DNA of 64,000 nucleotides from Streptomyces varsoviensis (GTDB taxonomy: Bacteria; Actinomycetota; Actinomycetes; Streptomycetales; Streptomycetaceae), in NCBI RefSeq assembly GCF_000718635.1, contig NZ_JOBF01000028.1:1-64000 (forward strand), in the 5' to 3' direction. The translations under genes were made by a program, and so were the position numbers. The notes beneath the pieces are model-generated. The model made no database searches. It was given only the letters and a program-made list of their open reading frames with translations, and had not been told where the DNA came from. The number at the start of each line of letters is the position of its first letter. The first letter of the stretch is position 1. Positions 8,396 to 16,481 of this stretch are shown in pieces.

Positions 8396-9796
8396 CTAGA
8401 GCGGGACCGCCTCCGGTGCCCATGTGGTCAGCGGCGTGAAGCCGGCGTGGCCGCAGTCGCCGAAGACGGTGACCGGTTCACCGCCCGAGACCGCGGCGAG
8501 CTGCCACAGGCCCGTACGGTCCGCGCAGCGCGGGTCGACGGGCAGCGCCGATTCGGTGCGCGCGTCGGCCAACTGCCAGCCCAGCTCGGCGTCCGGGGCC
8601 GGTATCACGTCGTCCAGGACGACCGGCCAGGCGTCCAGCCAGGGGTCGTCGCGCAGCGCGTCCCCGTAGCGGGCGAGCGCGGTCGCGACATCCGTGCCGG
8701 GCGGCGGCCCGGCCGCGGCACGCGGTGGTGCGTGGCGGGTGGCGAGGGCGGCTCGCAGGGGGCGGGCGGCGGGGTAGTAGACGAGGTCGGCGTCGAGGGA
8801 GAGGCCGACGGGGAGGGAGAGTTCGGGGGCCCGGCCCGCGGCCCCGTAGGACAGCAGGAGCGCCATGCGGCCGGTGTTCCGGCCGTGCAGCCAGACGCGG
8901 CGGGTGGTGAGCCGGCCGTCGTCAGCGTCCCGCTGGGCGAGGATCAGCCAGTCGTCGCGGACGGGTTCGCCGGTGGCGAGCAGTTCGGCGGTGTCCGTGG
9001 TGAGTCCGACGCGCGAGCGGACCGTGGCGGCCAAGGGCTCCGGCAGCCCGTCGAGATGGAGGAAGCCCTGGGCGAGGGTGTGCAGCAGCGCGCACTCCGC
9101 CAGCATCCGGGACGGCCACCCGTCGCCGGACGCGGGGACGGCCGCCAATTCGCGTACGCGCGCGGCGAGGCCGGGGGCCTGCGCGTCGACCATGCGGGCC
9201 GCCGTCTCCTCCCACTGCCCGTAGCCGCCGCGGTCCGCCGAGGCCAGGCCCGCTCGCAGCAGGTCGGCGAGGCGGTGCTCCAACTCCCGCGCGCCGTCCG
9301 CCATGCGGCGCGCCCGCTGATCGGCCCGGCGGCGGGCCGCGGCCCGGCCCGCCTCGGCGCCGGCGGCCCCGGCCGCCTCCGCCTCCGCTTCTCCCTCTGC
9401 GGTCGCGGCACCTGGCTCCGCCTTGGCCGCGCGCTCGGCCCGCAGCCGTCGGCCGCTCAGCCAGCTCCGGGCCCACTCCGGCGGCTCGCCCCCGGCCCGT
9501 ACGGCCGCCTCATCGGAGGCCCGCAGCAGGAGGAGGCCGAGCGCGTGCTTGCACGGGAACTTGCGGCTCGGGCAGGAGCAGTTGAAGGCGGGCCCGCTCG
9601 CGCCGGACAGATCGACGACCGTGCGGTACGGCGTGCTGCCGCTGCCCGCGCACAGACCCCACACCGCGCCCTCGCCGTCGCCCGTGTCCGACCACGGTCC
9701 GGGCGTCGCGAGCTTGCTGCCCGCCTTGCGTGATGGCGCGTCAGGTGCGAGCGCGAGCACCTGTTCAGCCGTCCGGAACTCCCCCTGCGGATTCAT
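8396..9796 (-). CDS. SWIM zinc-finger domain protein
   Basis: A 466-residue protein with an N-terminal SWIM zinc finger, CSCPSRKFPCKH (CxCx6CxH, near residues 71-82). This module binds DNA, RNA or protein partners. The rest is Ala/Arg-rich helical sequence with a Glu/Ala-rich linker and a C-terminal part without known catalytic residues. In E. coli the SWIM protein YehQ sits beside a MoxR ATPase and a VWA protein, as here. The start is ATG 9796: the divergent promoter places its -10 (TAGCTT) 7 bases upstream, so the mRNA is probably leaderless. The TTG at 9826 that extends the frame lies inside the -35 element and is rejected. Likely DNA-damage induced (inference from promoter). Confidence 0.82.
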   Translation of the reverse strand: MNPQGEFRTAEQVLALAPDAPSRKAGSKLATPGPWSDTGDGEGAVWGLCAGSGSTPYRTVVDLSGASGPAFNCSCPSRKFPCKHALGLLLLRASDEAAVRAGGEPPEWARSWLSGRRLRAERAAKAEPGAATAEGEAEAEAAGAAGAEAGRAAARRRADQRARRMADGARELEHRLADLLRAGLASADRGGYGQWEETAARMVDAQAPGLAARVRELAAVPASGDGWPSRMLAECALLHTLAQGFLHLDGLPEPLAATVRSRVGLTTDTAELLATGEPVRDDWLILAQRDADDGRLTTRRVWLHGRNTGRMALLLSYGAAGRAPELSLPVGLSLDADLVYYPAARPLRAALATRHAPPRAAAGPPPGTDVATALARYGDALRDDPWLDAWPVVLDDVIPAPDAELGWQLADARTESALPVDPRCADRTGLWQLAAVSGGEPVTVFGDCGHAGFTPLTTWAPEAVPL

Positions 9797-9803
9797 GTCG
9801 ACG

Positions 9804-9826
9804 AAGCTACGGCCTACCACTGACAA
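9804..9826 (-). promoter_or_regulatory. DNA-damage-type promoter of the SWIM gene
   Basis: On the minus strand: TTGTCAGTG (9826-9818), 8 bases, TAGCTT (9809-9804). This is an exact match to the mycobacterial RecA-independent damage promoter motif TTGTCRGTG-N8-TANNNT. Transcription would start about 7 bases later, on the ATG at 9796. Confidence 0.7.
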
Positions 9827-9884
9827 TCGCCCTGACCTGCGCCTTTGTTGGCCCCGAGGCGATCTTCGGACCGATTGTCAGTGG
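9817..9884. repeat. Perfect 13-bp inverted repeat spanning the divergent promoters
   Basis: CCACTGACAATCG (9817-9829) and CGATTGTCAGTGG (9872-9884) are perfect reverse complements separated by 42 bases. Each arm contains the -35 element of one of the two divergent promoters and extends beyond the minimal motif, so both genes should answer to the same activator. Confidence 0.85.
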
Positions 9885-9897
9885 TGTGGTGCAGTGT
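9875..9897 (+). promoter_or_regulatory. DNA-damage-type promoter of the MoxR gene
   Basis: TTGTCAGTG (9875-9883), 8 bases, CAGTGT (9892-9897). The -35 is an exact match to the damage motif; the -10 differs from TANNNT only at its first base. Expected transcript start is near 9904, leaving a ~33-base leader with GAGGGGGGA before the ATG at 9937. Confidence 0.6.
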
Positions 9898-9936
9898 GGG
9901 ACCCGTAGCCCGAAGCCGCGTGACGAGGGGGGACCT

Positions 9937-11190
9937 ATGACCGTGCCCGGATTCGAGAACGAGCCCGCGAGCGATGCCGTTTTCGCCGTAGGCGGGGGAG
10001 ATGACGGCGGTGGGATCGGTACGGGCGCCGGGGTGGGTGCCGGGGCGAATGTCGGTGTGGACACCGGTGCGGGTGCCGGTGCGGATGCCGGTGTCGGGGC
10101 CGGTGCCGGCGATGAGCCGCTGCGGCCGCACGCCGAGGTCGCCTTCGCCGACGAACTCAAGGCGCTGGCCGCCGCCGACGACCGGCCGCGGCCCGTCAGG
10201 TGGCGGCTCTCGCCGTGGGCCGTGGCGACGTATCTCCTCGGCGGGGTGCTGCCCGACGGCACCGTCATCACGCCGAAGTACGTGGGGCCGCGGCGCATCG
10301 TCGAGGTCGCCGTCACCACGCTCGCGACCGACCGCGCTCTGCTGCTGCTCGGGGTGCCGGGCACGGCGAAGACCTGGGTGTCCGAACACCTCGCCGCCGC
10401 CGTCAGTGGGGACTCGACCCTGCTCGTGCAGGGCACGGCGGGCACGCCGGAGGAGGCCATCCGGTACGGCTGGAACTACGCGCAGTTGCTCGCGCACGGC
10501 CCGAGCCGGGACGCGCTCGTGCCCAGCCCCGTCATGCGGGCCATGGCCGGCGGCCTGACGGCGCGGGTCGAGGAACTGACCCGTATCCCCGCCGACGTGC
10601 AGGACACGCTCATCACCGTGCTGTCCGAAAAGACCCTGCCCATCCCCGAGCTGGGGCATGAGGTGCAGGCGGTCGGCGGCTTCAACCTGATCGCCACGGC
10701 CAACGACCGCGACCGGGGCGTCAACGAACTGTCGAGCGCCCTGCGCCGCCGCTTCAACACGGTCGTACTCCCGCTCCCGGCCACCCCGGAGGCCGAGGTC
10801 GACATCGTCGCCCGACGCGTCGACCAGATCGGCCGCTCGCTCGCCCTGCCAGCCGTGCCGGAGGGCGTGGACGAGATCCGACGGGTCGTCACGGTCTTCC
10901 GCGAACTCCGCGACGGCCTCACCGCCGACGGCCGCACCAAGCTCAAATCCCCCTCCGGAACTCTCTCCACCGCCGAGGCGATATCCGTGGTCACCGGTGG
11001 CCTCGCGCTCGCCGCCCACTTCGGCGACGGCACCCTGCGAGCCGGCGACGTCGCCGCCGGAATCCTCGGCGCGGTCGTCCGCGACCCGGCCGCCGACCGC
11101 GTCGTCTGGCAGGAGTACCTGGAGACGGTCGTCCGCGAGCGCGAGGGCTGGAAGGACTTCTACCGCGCTTGCCGCGAGGTCTCCGTGTGA
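9937..11190 (+). CDS. MoxR-family AAA+ ATPase
   Basis: A 417-residue AAA+ ATPase of the MoxR class, whose members act as chaperones that load or remodel partner complexes together with VWA proteins. After a Gly/Ala/Val-rich low-complexity segment (about 23-65) come Walker A GVPGTAKT (about 138-146), a Walker-B-like position RVEELTRIP where the usual DE is EE, sensor 1 IATANDRD and the arginine-finger region SSALRRRFN. It resembles E. coli YehL more than RavA because it is encoded with SWIM, DUF5682 and VWA genes. ATG 9937 follows GAGGGGGGA. The gene starts the rightward arm (MoxR, DUF5682, VWA) of a divergent locus and is predicted to be damage-inducible from its promoter. Confidence 0.88.
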   Translation: MTVPGFENEPASDAVFAVGGGDDGGGIGTGAGVGAGANVGVDTGAGAGADAGVGAGAGDEPLRPHAEVAFADELKALAAADDRPRPVRWRLSPWAVATYLLGGVLPDGTVITPKYVGPRRIVEVAVTTLATDRALLLLGVPGTAKTWVSEHLAAAVSGDSTLLVQGTAGTPEEAIRYGWNYAQLLAHGPSRDALVPSPVMRAMAGGLTARVEELTRIPADVQDTLITVLSEKTLPIPELGHEVQAVGGFNLIATANDRDRGVNELSSALRRRFNTVVLPLPATPEAEVDIVARRVDQIGRSLALPAVPEGVDEIRRVVTVFRELRDGLTADGRTKLKSPSGTLSTAEAISVVTGGLALAAHFGDGTLRAGDVAAGILGAVVRDPAADRVVWQEYLETVVREREGWKDFYRACREVSV

Positions 11191-11470
11191 GGGGAGGGGG
11201 CGGCGAGGCTGGTGCGCCTGGTGGGGAGGGCGTGCGGTAGGGGCATGGTGCGGGGCGGCGGAGGCTGGGGGCGTCGACGCGGGGGCGGGACTGGAGACGG
11301 CCGTGGAGGGGGCCGGAGGGGGAGTTGGGGGAGCCCATGACGGGGCGCGAGCGCGGGGCGGACGGCCTGCGCGGCGGCGGTCGAGTCGCCGCGGGGGAGG
11401 CCGGGTTGCTGGTGCGGTCGGCGACGGTGCGTACGGGGGAGGGCCGGCGGTGGCGAGTGGGTGGCGGGGG

Positions 11471-14400
11471 ATGGTCGACAAGGTGGAGGCGATCGGTGTG
11501 AAGGCGCTCAAGAGGGCGGCGGGTGAGGTGGTGCTGTTGGGGGTACGGCATCACGGGCCCGGGTCGGCGCGAGCCGTGCGGGCGGCGCTGGACGCGTGCG
11601 AGCCGTCCGTCGTGCTCGTAGAAGGGCCGCCGGAGGCCGAGGCGGTCGTCGGCCTGGCGGGGGAAGAGGGCATGCGGCCGCCCGTGGCGCTGCTGGCCCA
11701 CGCGGTGGACGATCCGGGCCGTGCCGCGTTCTGGCCGCTGGCCGGCTTCTCGCCTGAGTGGGTGGCGATCAGGTGGGCGCTCGCCCGAGGCGTCCCGGTG
11801 CGGTTCATCGACCTGCCCGCGGCCGTATCGCTGGCCATGGACGACGACGACCGACGGACGCGGGAGCGCCTATCCCCCGGCGCGCCCCGCGCCACGCCCC
11901 CCGACGCCGGCCACCTGCGCGTCGACCCCTTGGCCGTACTCGCCGAGACAGCCGGACACGACGACCCCGAGCGCTGGTGGGAGGACGTCATCGAGCACCG
12001 GGGCGGCGGCACCGGCGGCAGCGGGAACACCGGCGGCATCGGCACCACTGGAGGGGGCGGCGGCACTGGCCGCAGCAAGAACACCTGCGGCAGCGGCAGT
12101 ACGGGCGGCAGCGGCGGGGCCGGCCGCACCGGCGGCAGTGGCATCGGCAGCAGTGGCGGGACTGGCAGCACCGGAGGCAGCGGCACCGGCAACATCGGTG
12201 GTGCTGGCGGGACCTGCGGCAGCGGCAGCACCCGAGGGGGCGGCGCCGGCAGGCTCGGCGGCACTGACGACACTGGAGGCATCGGCGGGACTGGCGGCAG
12301 CGGCGGGTCTAGCGGGATCTCCGGCACTAGCAGTACCGGAGGAGGGGGCACCGGCGGCACTGGAGGGAGCGGCCTCGGCGGTACTGGTGGCACCGGCAGT
12401 ACCGAAGACGGCGGCACCGGCAGGCCCGTCGGCACTGACGGGCCTGGTGGCACCCGCGGCGTGGGCAACACCGGCAGCGCTGGAGGCATCAGCGGTACTG
12501 GCGAACTCGGCGGGTCTGGCGACACCTGCGGTAGCAGCACCACGGGCAGCGCTGGAGGCATCAGCGGTACTGGCGACAGCCGCAGTACCGGCAGCATCGG
12601 CGGCAATGGCGCGACGAGTGGCAGCGGAGGCGGCGGCACCGGCCACATTGGCGGTACTGGCGGCACCTATGGCAGCGGCGGCAGCGGCGGGGCCTGCGGC
12701 GCTGGCAGTACCGGAGGCGGCGGCACCGGCAGCAGCGGGGGGACTGGCGGATCTGGCGGCATCTGCGGCAGCAGCAACCCCGGCAGCACTGGCGGCACCG
12801 GCGGCACCGTCTGTGCTGTAGGAATCGGCGGCACCGACGGCACCGGGCCCACCGATGGGCCCCGTGGGTCCGATGGGCCCGGTGGGCCCGATCGACCCGG
12901 TGGGCCCGGGCGGCTCGGTGGGGCCGGGCGGCTCGGTGGGGCCGAGGGGGCCGGGGTCCGCGAGTCCGTGAGAGCGAGGGCGCTGGCGCCGTTTGAGGCG
13001 TTGGCCGAGGCTATGGGCGCGTTGCGGGCGGAGTACGGGCATGGGGGGCATGAGCGGGATCTGGTGCGGGAGGCGCATATGCGGCTCCGGTTGCGGGAGG
13101 CGCGGCGGGAGTTCGGCGATGGCGTGGCCGTCGTCTGCGGGGCGTGGCACGTGCCGGCGCTCGCGGAGGCGGTGCCCGTCTCCGCCGACCGGCAGCGGCT
13201 CAAGGGGCTCCCCAAGGTGAAGGCGGAACTGAGCTGGGTCCCGTGGACGCACCGCAGGCTCTCGCGCCACAGCGGTTACGGGGCCGGGATCGCCTCCCCC
13301 GGTTGGTACGGGCATCTCTTCGACGCCCCCGACCGCCCCATAGAGCGCTGGATGACCAAGGTCGCCGGGCTGTTGCGGGACGAGGACCAGCCCGTGTCGT
13401 CCGCGCACGTCATCGAGGCCGTACGGCTCGCCGACACCCTCGCCACGATGCGCGGGCGCCCCCTCGCGGGGCTCGCCGAGACCACCGATGCCATCCGGGC
13501 CGTGTTCTGCGAGGGCTCCGACGTCCCGCTCGCGCTCGTACAAGACCGGCTCGTGGTGGGCGACGTACTGGGCGAGGTGCCGGCGTCGGCCCCGGCCACG
13601 CCCCTGCAGCGCGACCTCGCCCGGGCCCAGCGCACCCTGCGCCTCAAACCGGAGGCCGCGGAGCGGAAGGTGGAACTGGACCTCCGCAAGGAGACCGATG
13701 CCGCCCGCAGCCGGCTGTTGCACCGGCTGTGTCTCCTCGGCGTCGACTGGGGCGAGCCGACCCGTTCGCGCGACGGCCTCGGCACCTTCCGTGAGACGTG
13801 GCTCCTCCGCTGGGAGCCGGAGTTGTCCGTCAAGGTCGCGGAGGCCGGGGTGTGGGGCACCACCGTGCTCGCCGCCGCCACCGCCAAGGCCGAGTCCCAG
13901 GCGACGAGGGCCCGGGCCCTGGCCGACGTCACCGACCTCGCCGAGCAGTGCCTGCTCGCCGAACTCCCCGACGCCCTCCCCGTGGTGCTGCGCGCCCTCG
14001 CCGACCGCGCCGCGCTCGACGCGGACGTCGGCAACCTGGCCCAGGCGCTCCCCGCGCTCGTCCGCTCGGTCCGTTACGGCGACGTACGGCGCACGGACGC
14101 GACCGCCCTCGCCGAGGTCGCCGCCGGGCTCGCCGAACGTGTCTTCGTCGGCCTGCCGCCCGCCTGCGCCGGCCTCGACGCGGACGCGTCGGCCGCCATG
14201 CGCGGCCACTTGGACGGCGTTCACACGGCGGTCGGCCTTCTGGCGGAAGCGACGGAGGGAGCGCCGGTACAGGCACCGGCGGCGCCAGCACCCCCAGCGC
14301 CGCCACAGGTACCGTCGCCACAGGCACCGGCGGCGCCAGCACCGGCAGCGCCGCCCCAGGCACCAGCGATACCGGAGACACAGTCGCCGCCGGTGCCGAA

Positions 14401-15061
14401 GGCCGCGCCGGGCGCAGGCCCAAGCGGCGCAGGCCCTGCGGGGGCCGGCCCGCCGATGGAGGCCGAGACCGAGACCGGGACCGAGTGGTCGCGGGGGCAC
14501 GGCGAGGGCGGGCCGACAGCGGCGACCCCCGGGCTGCGGGAGCGCTGGTCCGCCGTTCTGCGGGGGCTCTCCCGGCGGGACGGGGTGCCGGGGCTGATAC
14601 GCGGCCGGGCCGTGAGGCTGCTGCTCGACGACGGCCGGCTGGCGGACGGCGAGGCGGCCCGACTCATGGGCCTCGCCCTCTCGCCCGGCACCGAGCCGCC
14701 GGAGGCCGCGGCGTGGATCGAGGGGTTCGTCGGGAGCGGCGGCTCCGGCGGCATGCTCCTCGTCCACGATGAACGCCTCCTGGCGCTGGTCGACGGCTGG
14801 CTCACGCGCGTACCGGCCGACGCCTTCACGGGCGTACTGCCGCTGCTGCGCCGCACGTTCGGCTCGTACGAGGCCGGGGTCCGCCGCACCCTCGGCGAGC
14901 TGGTGCGCAGAGGCGGCCCGGACGCCCCGCCGCCGGGCCGCGCCGCGGGAGCGCCCGGCTTCGGCCCGGGGCTGGACGCCGAGCGCGCCGCGGCCGTACT
15001 GCCGACGCTGCACGCGCTGTTGGGGACGGGGGCAAGGCTGGGGGCGGGGGCGGGCCGCTGA
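11471..15061 (+). CDS. DUF5682 (TraB/ChaN-like) protein with a large Gly-rich insertion
   Basis: A 1196-residue protein of the DUF5682 family (E. coli YehM-like). The N-terminal part has LLGVRHHGPGSARAVRAAL and VVLVEGPPE; later come ERDLVREAHMRLRL and VVCGAWHVPAL. This order matches the H...E...ERD...GAxH motif series of the TraB/Tiki/ChaN fold, so a hydrolase or haem/metal-binding role is possible (inference). Between these blocks, residues ~177-497 are a Gly/Ser/Thr-rich insert (GGTGGSG-like units). Later regions are Leu/Arg-rich helices and a Pro/Ala-rich linker (bases ~14260-14450). ATG 11471 is my choice but has only a weak G-rich site. A 54-codon ORF starting at 11338 overlaps it and has no recognisable content. 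Second gene of MoxR-DUF5682-VWA. Confidence 0.78.
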   Translation: MVDKVEAIGVKALKRAAGEVVLLGVRHHGPGSARAVRAALDACEPSVVLVEGPPEAEAVVGLAGEEGMRPPVALLAHAVDDPGRAAFWPLAGFSPEWVAIRWALARGVPVRFIDLPAAVSLAMDDDDRRTRERLSPGAPRATPPDAGHLRVDPLAVLAETAGHDDPERWWEDVIEHRGGGTGGSGNTGGIGTTGGGGGTGRSKNTCGSGSTGGSGGAGRTGGSGIGSSGGTGSTGGSGTGNIGGAGGTCGSGSTRGGGAGRLGGTDDTGGIGGTGGSGGSSGISGTSSTGGGGTGGTGGSGLGGTGGTGSTEDGGTGRPVGTDGPGGTRGVGNTGSAGGISGTGELGGSGDTCGSSTTGSAGGISGTGDSRSTGSIGGNGATSGSGGGGTGHIGGTGGTYGSGGSGGACGAGSTGGGGTGSSGGTGGSGGICGSSNPGSTGGTGGTVCAVGIGGTDGTGPTDGPRGSDGPGGPDRPGGPGRLGGAGRLGGAEGAGVRESVRARALAPFEALAEAMGALRAEYGHGGHERDLVREAHMRLRLREARREFGDGVAVVCGAWHVPALAEAVPVSADRQRLKGLPKVKAELSWVPWTHRRLSRHSGYGAGIASPGWYGHLFDAPDRPIERWMTKVAGLLRDEDQPVSSAHVIEAVRLADTLATMRGRPLAGLAETTDAIRAVFCEGSDVPLALVQDRLVVGDVLGEVPASAPATPLQRDLARAQRTLRLKPEAAERKVELDLRKETDAARSRLLHRLCLLGVDWGEPTRSRDGLGTFRETWLLRWEPELSVKVAEAGVWGTTVLAAATAKAESQATRARALADVTDLAEQCLLAELPDALPVVLRALADRAALDADVGNLAQALPALVRSVRYGDVRRTDATALAEVAAGLAERVFVGLPPACAGLDADASAAMRGHLDGVHTAVGLLAEATEGAPVQAPAAPAPPAPPQVPSPQAPAAPAPAAPPQAPAIPETQSPPVPKAAPGAGPSGAGPAGAGPPMEAETETGTEWSRGHGEGGPTAATPGLRERWSAVLRGLSRRDGVPGLIRGRAVRLLLDDGRLADGEAARLMGLALSPGTEPPEAAAWIEGFVGSGGSGGMLLVHDERLLALVDGWLTRVPADAFTGVLPLLRRTFGSYEAGVRRTLGELVRRGGPDAPPPGRAAGAPGFGPGLDAERAAAVLPTLHALLGTGARLGAGAGR
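12000..12960 (+). repeat. GGC-AGC/GGC-ACC codon-repeat tract inside the DUF5682 gene
   Basis: About 960 bases of degenerate 3/6/9-bp repeats (GGCGGCACCGGC, GGCAGCGGC and variants) encode the Gly/Ser/Thr-rich insert. The frame is kept throughout. The second half shifts to GGGCCC-type units encoding Gly/Pro/Asp. Likely to vary in length between strains and hard to assemble with short reads. Confidence 0.85.
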
Positions 15062-15154
15062 GATCGCGGCGGCGGGAGGCCCGGCTCACACCGGCCCGTG
15101 CGCCGAGGCGCGCATCGCACGATCACGTACCAACTAACGGGAGGCGCAAGGCAG

Positions 15155-16387
15155 ATGGGCGACACGAATGGCGCACGCGACCCGGACGGCGCGGGCGGGT
15201 CGGGCGGCGAGCGGTTGCGGCGGTGGCGGCTCGTGCTGGGCGGGGGGAGCGAGGGGGAGGGGACCGGGCGCGTCCTGGGCGGGAAGGACGCCGCCATGGA
15301 CGCGGCGCTCGGCGCGCTCTACGGAAGGGACGGCGGCGACGCCAGGAGTGGTGACGGCAGGAGCGGCGACAGGTCCCGTACGGGCGGGCTGGGCGCGTCC
15401 GCGCCGAGCGTCGCGCGCTGGCTCGGGGACATCCGTACGTACTTCCCCGCCCCCGTGGTGCAGGTGATGCAGCGCGACGCGATCGACCGGCTCGGGCTGG
15501 CGGCGCTGCTGCTGGAGCCCGAGATGCTGGAGGCCGTCGAGGCGGACGCGCACCTGGTGGGGACGTTGCTGTCGCTCAACAAGGCGATGCCCGAGACGAC
15601 GCGGAACACCGCGCGGGCCGTGGTGCGCAAGGTGGTCGAGGACCTGGAGAAGCGCCTGGCGACCCGGACGCGCGCCACGCTCACCGGCGCGCTCGACCGC
15701 TCCGCCCGCGTCAACCGCCCGCGCCACCACGACATCGACTGGAACCGGACGATACGGGCCAACCTCAAGCACTACGTGCCGGAGTACCGGACCGTCGTGC
15801 CGGAGCGGCTGATCGGGTACGGCCGGGCGGCGCAGGCCGTGAAGAAGGAGGCCATCCTCTGCGTCGACCAGTCGGGTTCGATGGCGTCGTCCGTCGTCTA
15901 CGCGTCCGTGTTCGGCGCGGTGCTGGCCTCGATGCGTTCCCTCGCGACCAGGCTCGTCGTCTTCGACACGGCCGTCGTCGACCTCACGGAGGAACTCGCC
16001 GACCCGGTCGACGTGTTGTTCGGCACGCAGCTCGGCGGCGGTACGGACATCAACCGCGCGCTCGCCTACTGCCAGTCGCGCGTCACCCGCCCCGCGGACA
16101 CCGTCGTCGTGCTGATCAGCGACCTCTACGAGGGCGGCATACGGAACGAGATGCTGGCGCGGGTCGCGGCGCTGCAGGCGTCGGGCGTGCGCTTCGTGAC
16201 GCTGCTCGCGCTGTCGGACGAGGGCGCGCCCGCGTACGACCACGAGCACGCGGCGGCGCTGGCCGCGCTCGGCGCGCCGGCCTTCGCCTGCACCCCGGAC
16301 CTGTTCCCGGAGGTGATGGCGGCGGCGATCGAGAAGCGGCCGCTGCCGGTCCCGGACGAGGCGGGACCCCGGGGCGCGGTGCGATGA
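15155..16387 (+). CDS. VWA domain protein of the MoxR locus
   Basis: A 410-residue cytosolic von Willebrand factor A protein (CoxE/YehP-like), the usual partner of a MoxR ATPase. The MIDAS metal site is complete: DQSGSM (from residue 238), the Thr in LGGGTDINRAL, and the Asp in LISDLYEGG. The N-terminal half is helical, with a Gly/Asp/Arg-rich loop (DARSGDGRSGDRSRTGG). ATG 15155 is preceded by GGGAGG at 15139-15144. There are 93 bases after the DUF5682 stop, so probably the same transcript. In related systems the VWA protein bridges the ATPase to its client; the client here is unknown. Confidence 0.87.
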   Translation: MGDTNGARDPDGAGGSGGERLRRWRLVLGGGSEGEGTGRVLGGKDAAMDAALGALYGRDGGDARSGDGRSGDRSRTGGLGASAPSVARWLGDIRTYFPAPVVQVMQRDAIDRLGLAALLLEPEMLEAVEADAHLVGTLLSLNKAMPETTRNTARAVVRKVVEDLEKRLATRTRATLTGALDRSARVNRPRHHDIDWNRTIRANLKHYVPEYRTVVPERLIGYGRAAQAVKKEAILCVDQSGSMASSVVYASVFGAVLASMRSLATRLVVFDTAVVDLTEELADPVDVLFGTQLGGGTDINRALAYCQSRVTRPADTVVVLISDLYEGGIRNEMLARVAALQASGVRFVTLLALSDEGAPAYDHEHAAALAALGAPAFACTPDLFPEVMAAAIEKRPLPVPDEAGPRGAVR

Positions 16388-16481
16388 CAGTGAGTGACCG
16401 GGCTGGAGGTGAATCGGAGGCGGATCAGGGCGCGGCGCGATGACAACGAGTGACCGGGTCGGCGGGCGGATCAGGGCGCGG
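16381..16481. repeat. Direct repeat duplicating the 3' end of the VWA gene
   Basis: GCGATGACA..GAGTGACCGGG followed by CGGATCAGGGCGCGG occurs at 16381-16436 and again from 16437, shortened by about 11 bases. The first copy contains the VWA stop codon, so the second looks like a local tandem duplication. Confidence 0.6.

Noticed and set aside
9796..9826. TTG 9826 as start of the SWIM protein
   Set aside because: It lies inside the -35 element of the gene's own promoter; ATG 9796 fits the predicted leaderless transcript.
11338..11502. 54-codon frame between the MoxR and DUF5682 genes
   Set aside because: Arg/Gly-rich, overlaps the DUF5682 start and lacks conserved features.
12000..12960. Repeat tract considered as CRISPR array or collagen-like gene
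   Set aside because: Units are degenerate multiples of three bases in one coding frame with no spacers, and Gly-X-Y periodicity is not maintained.
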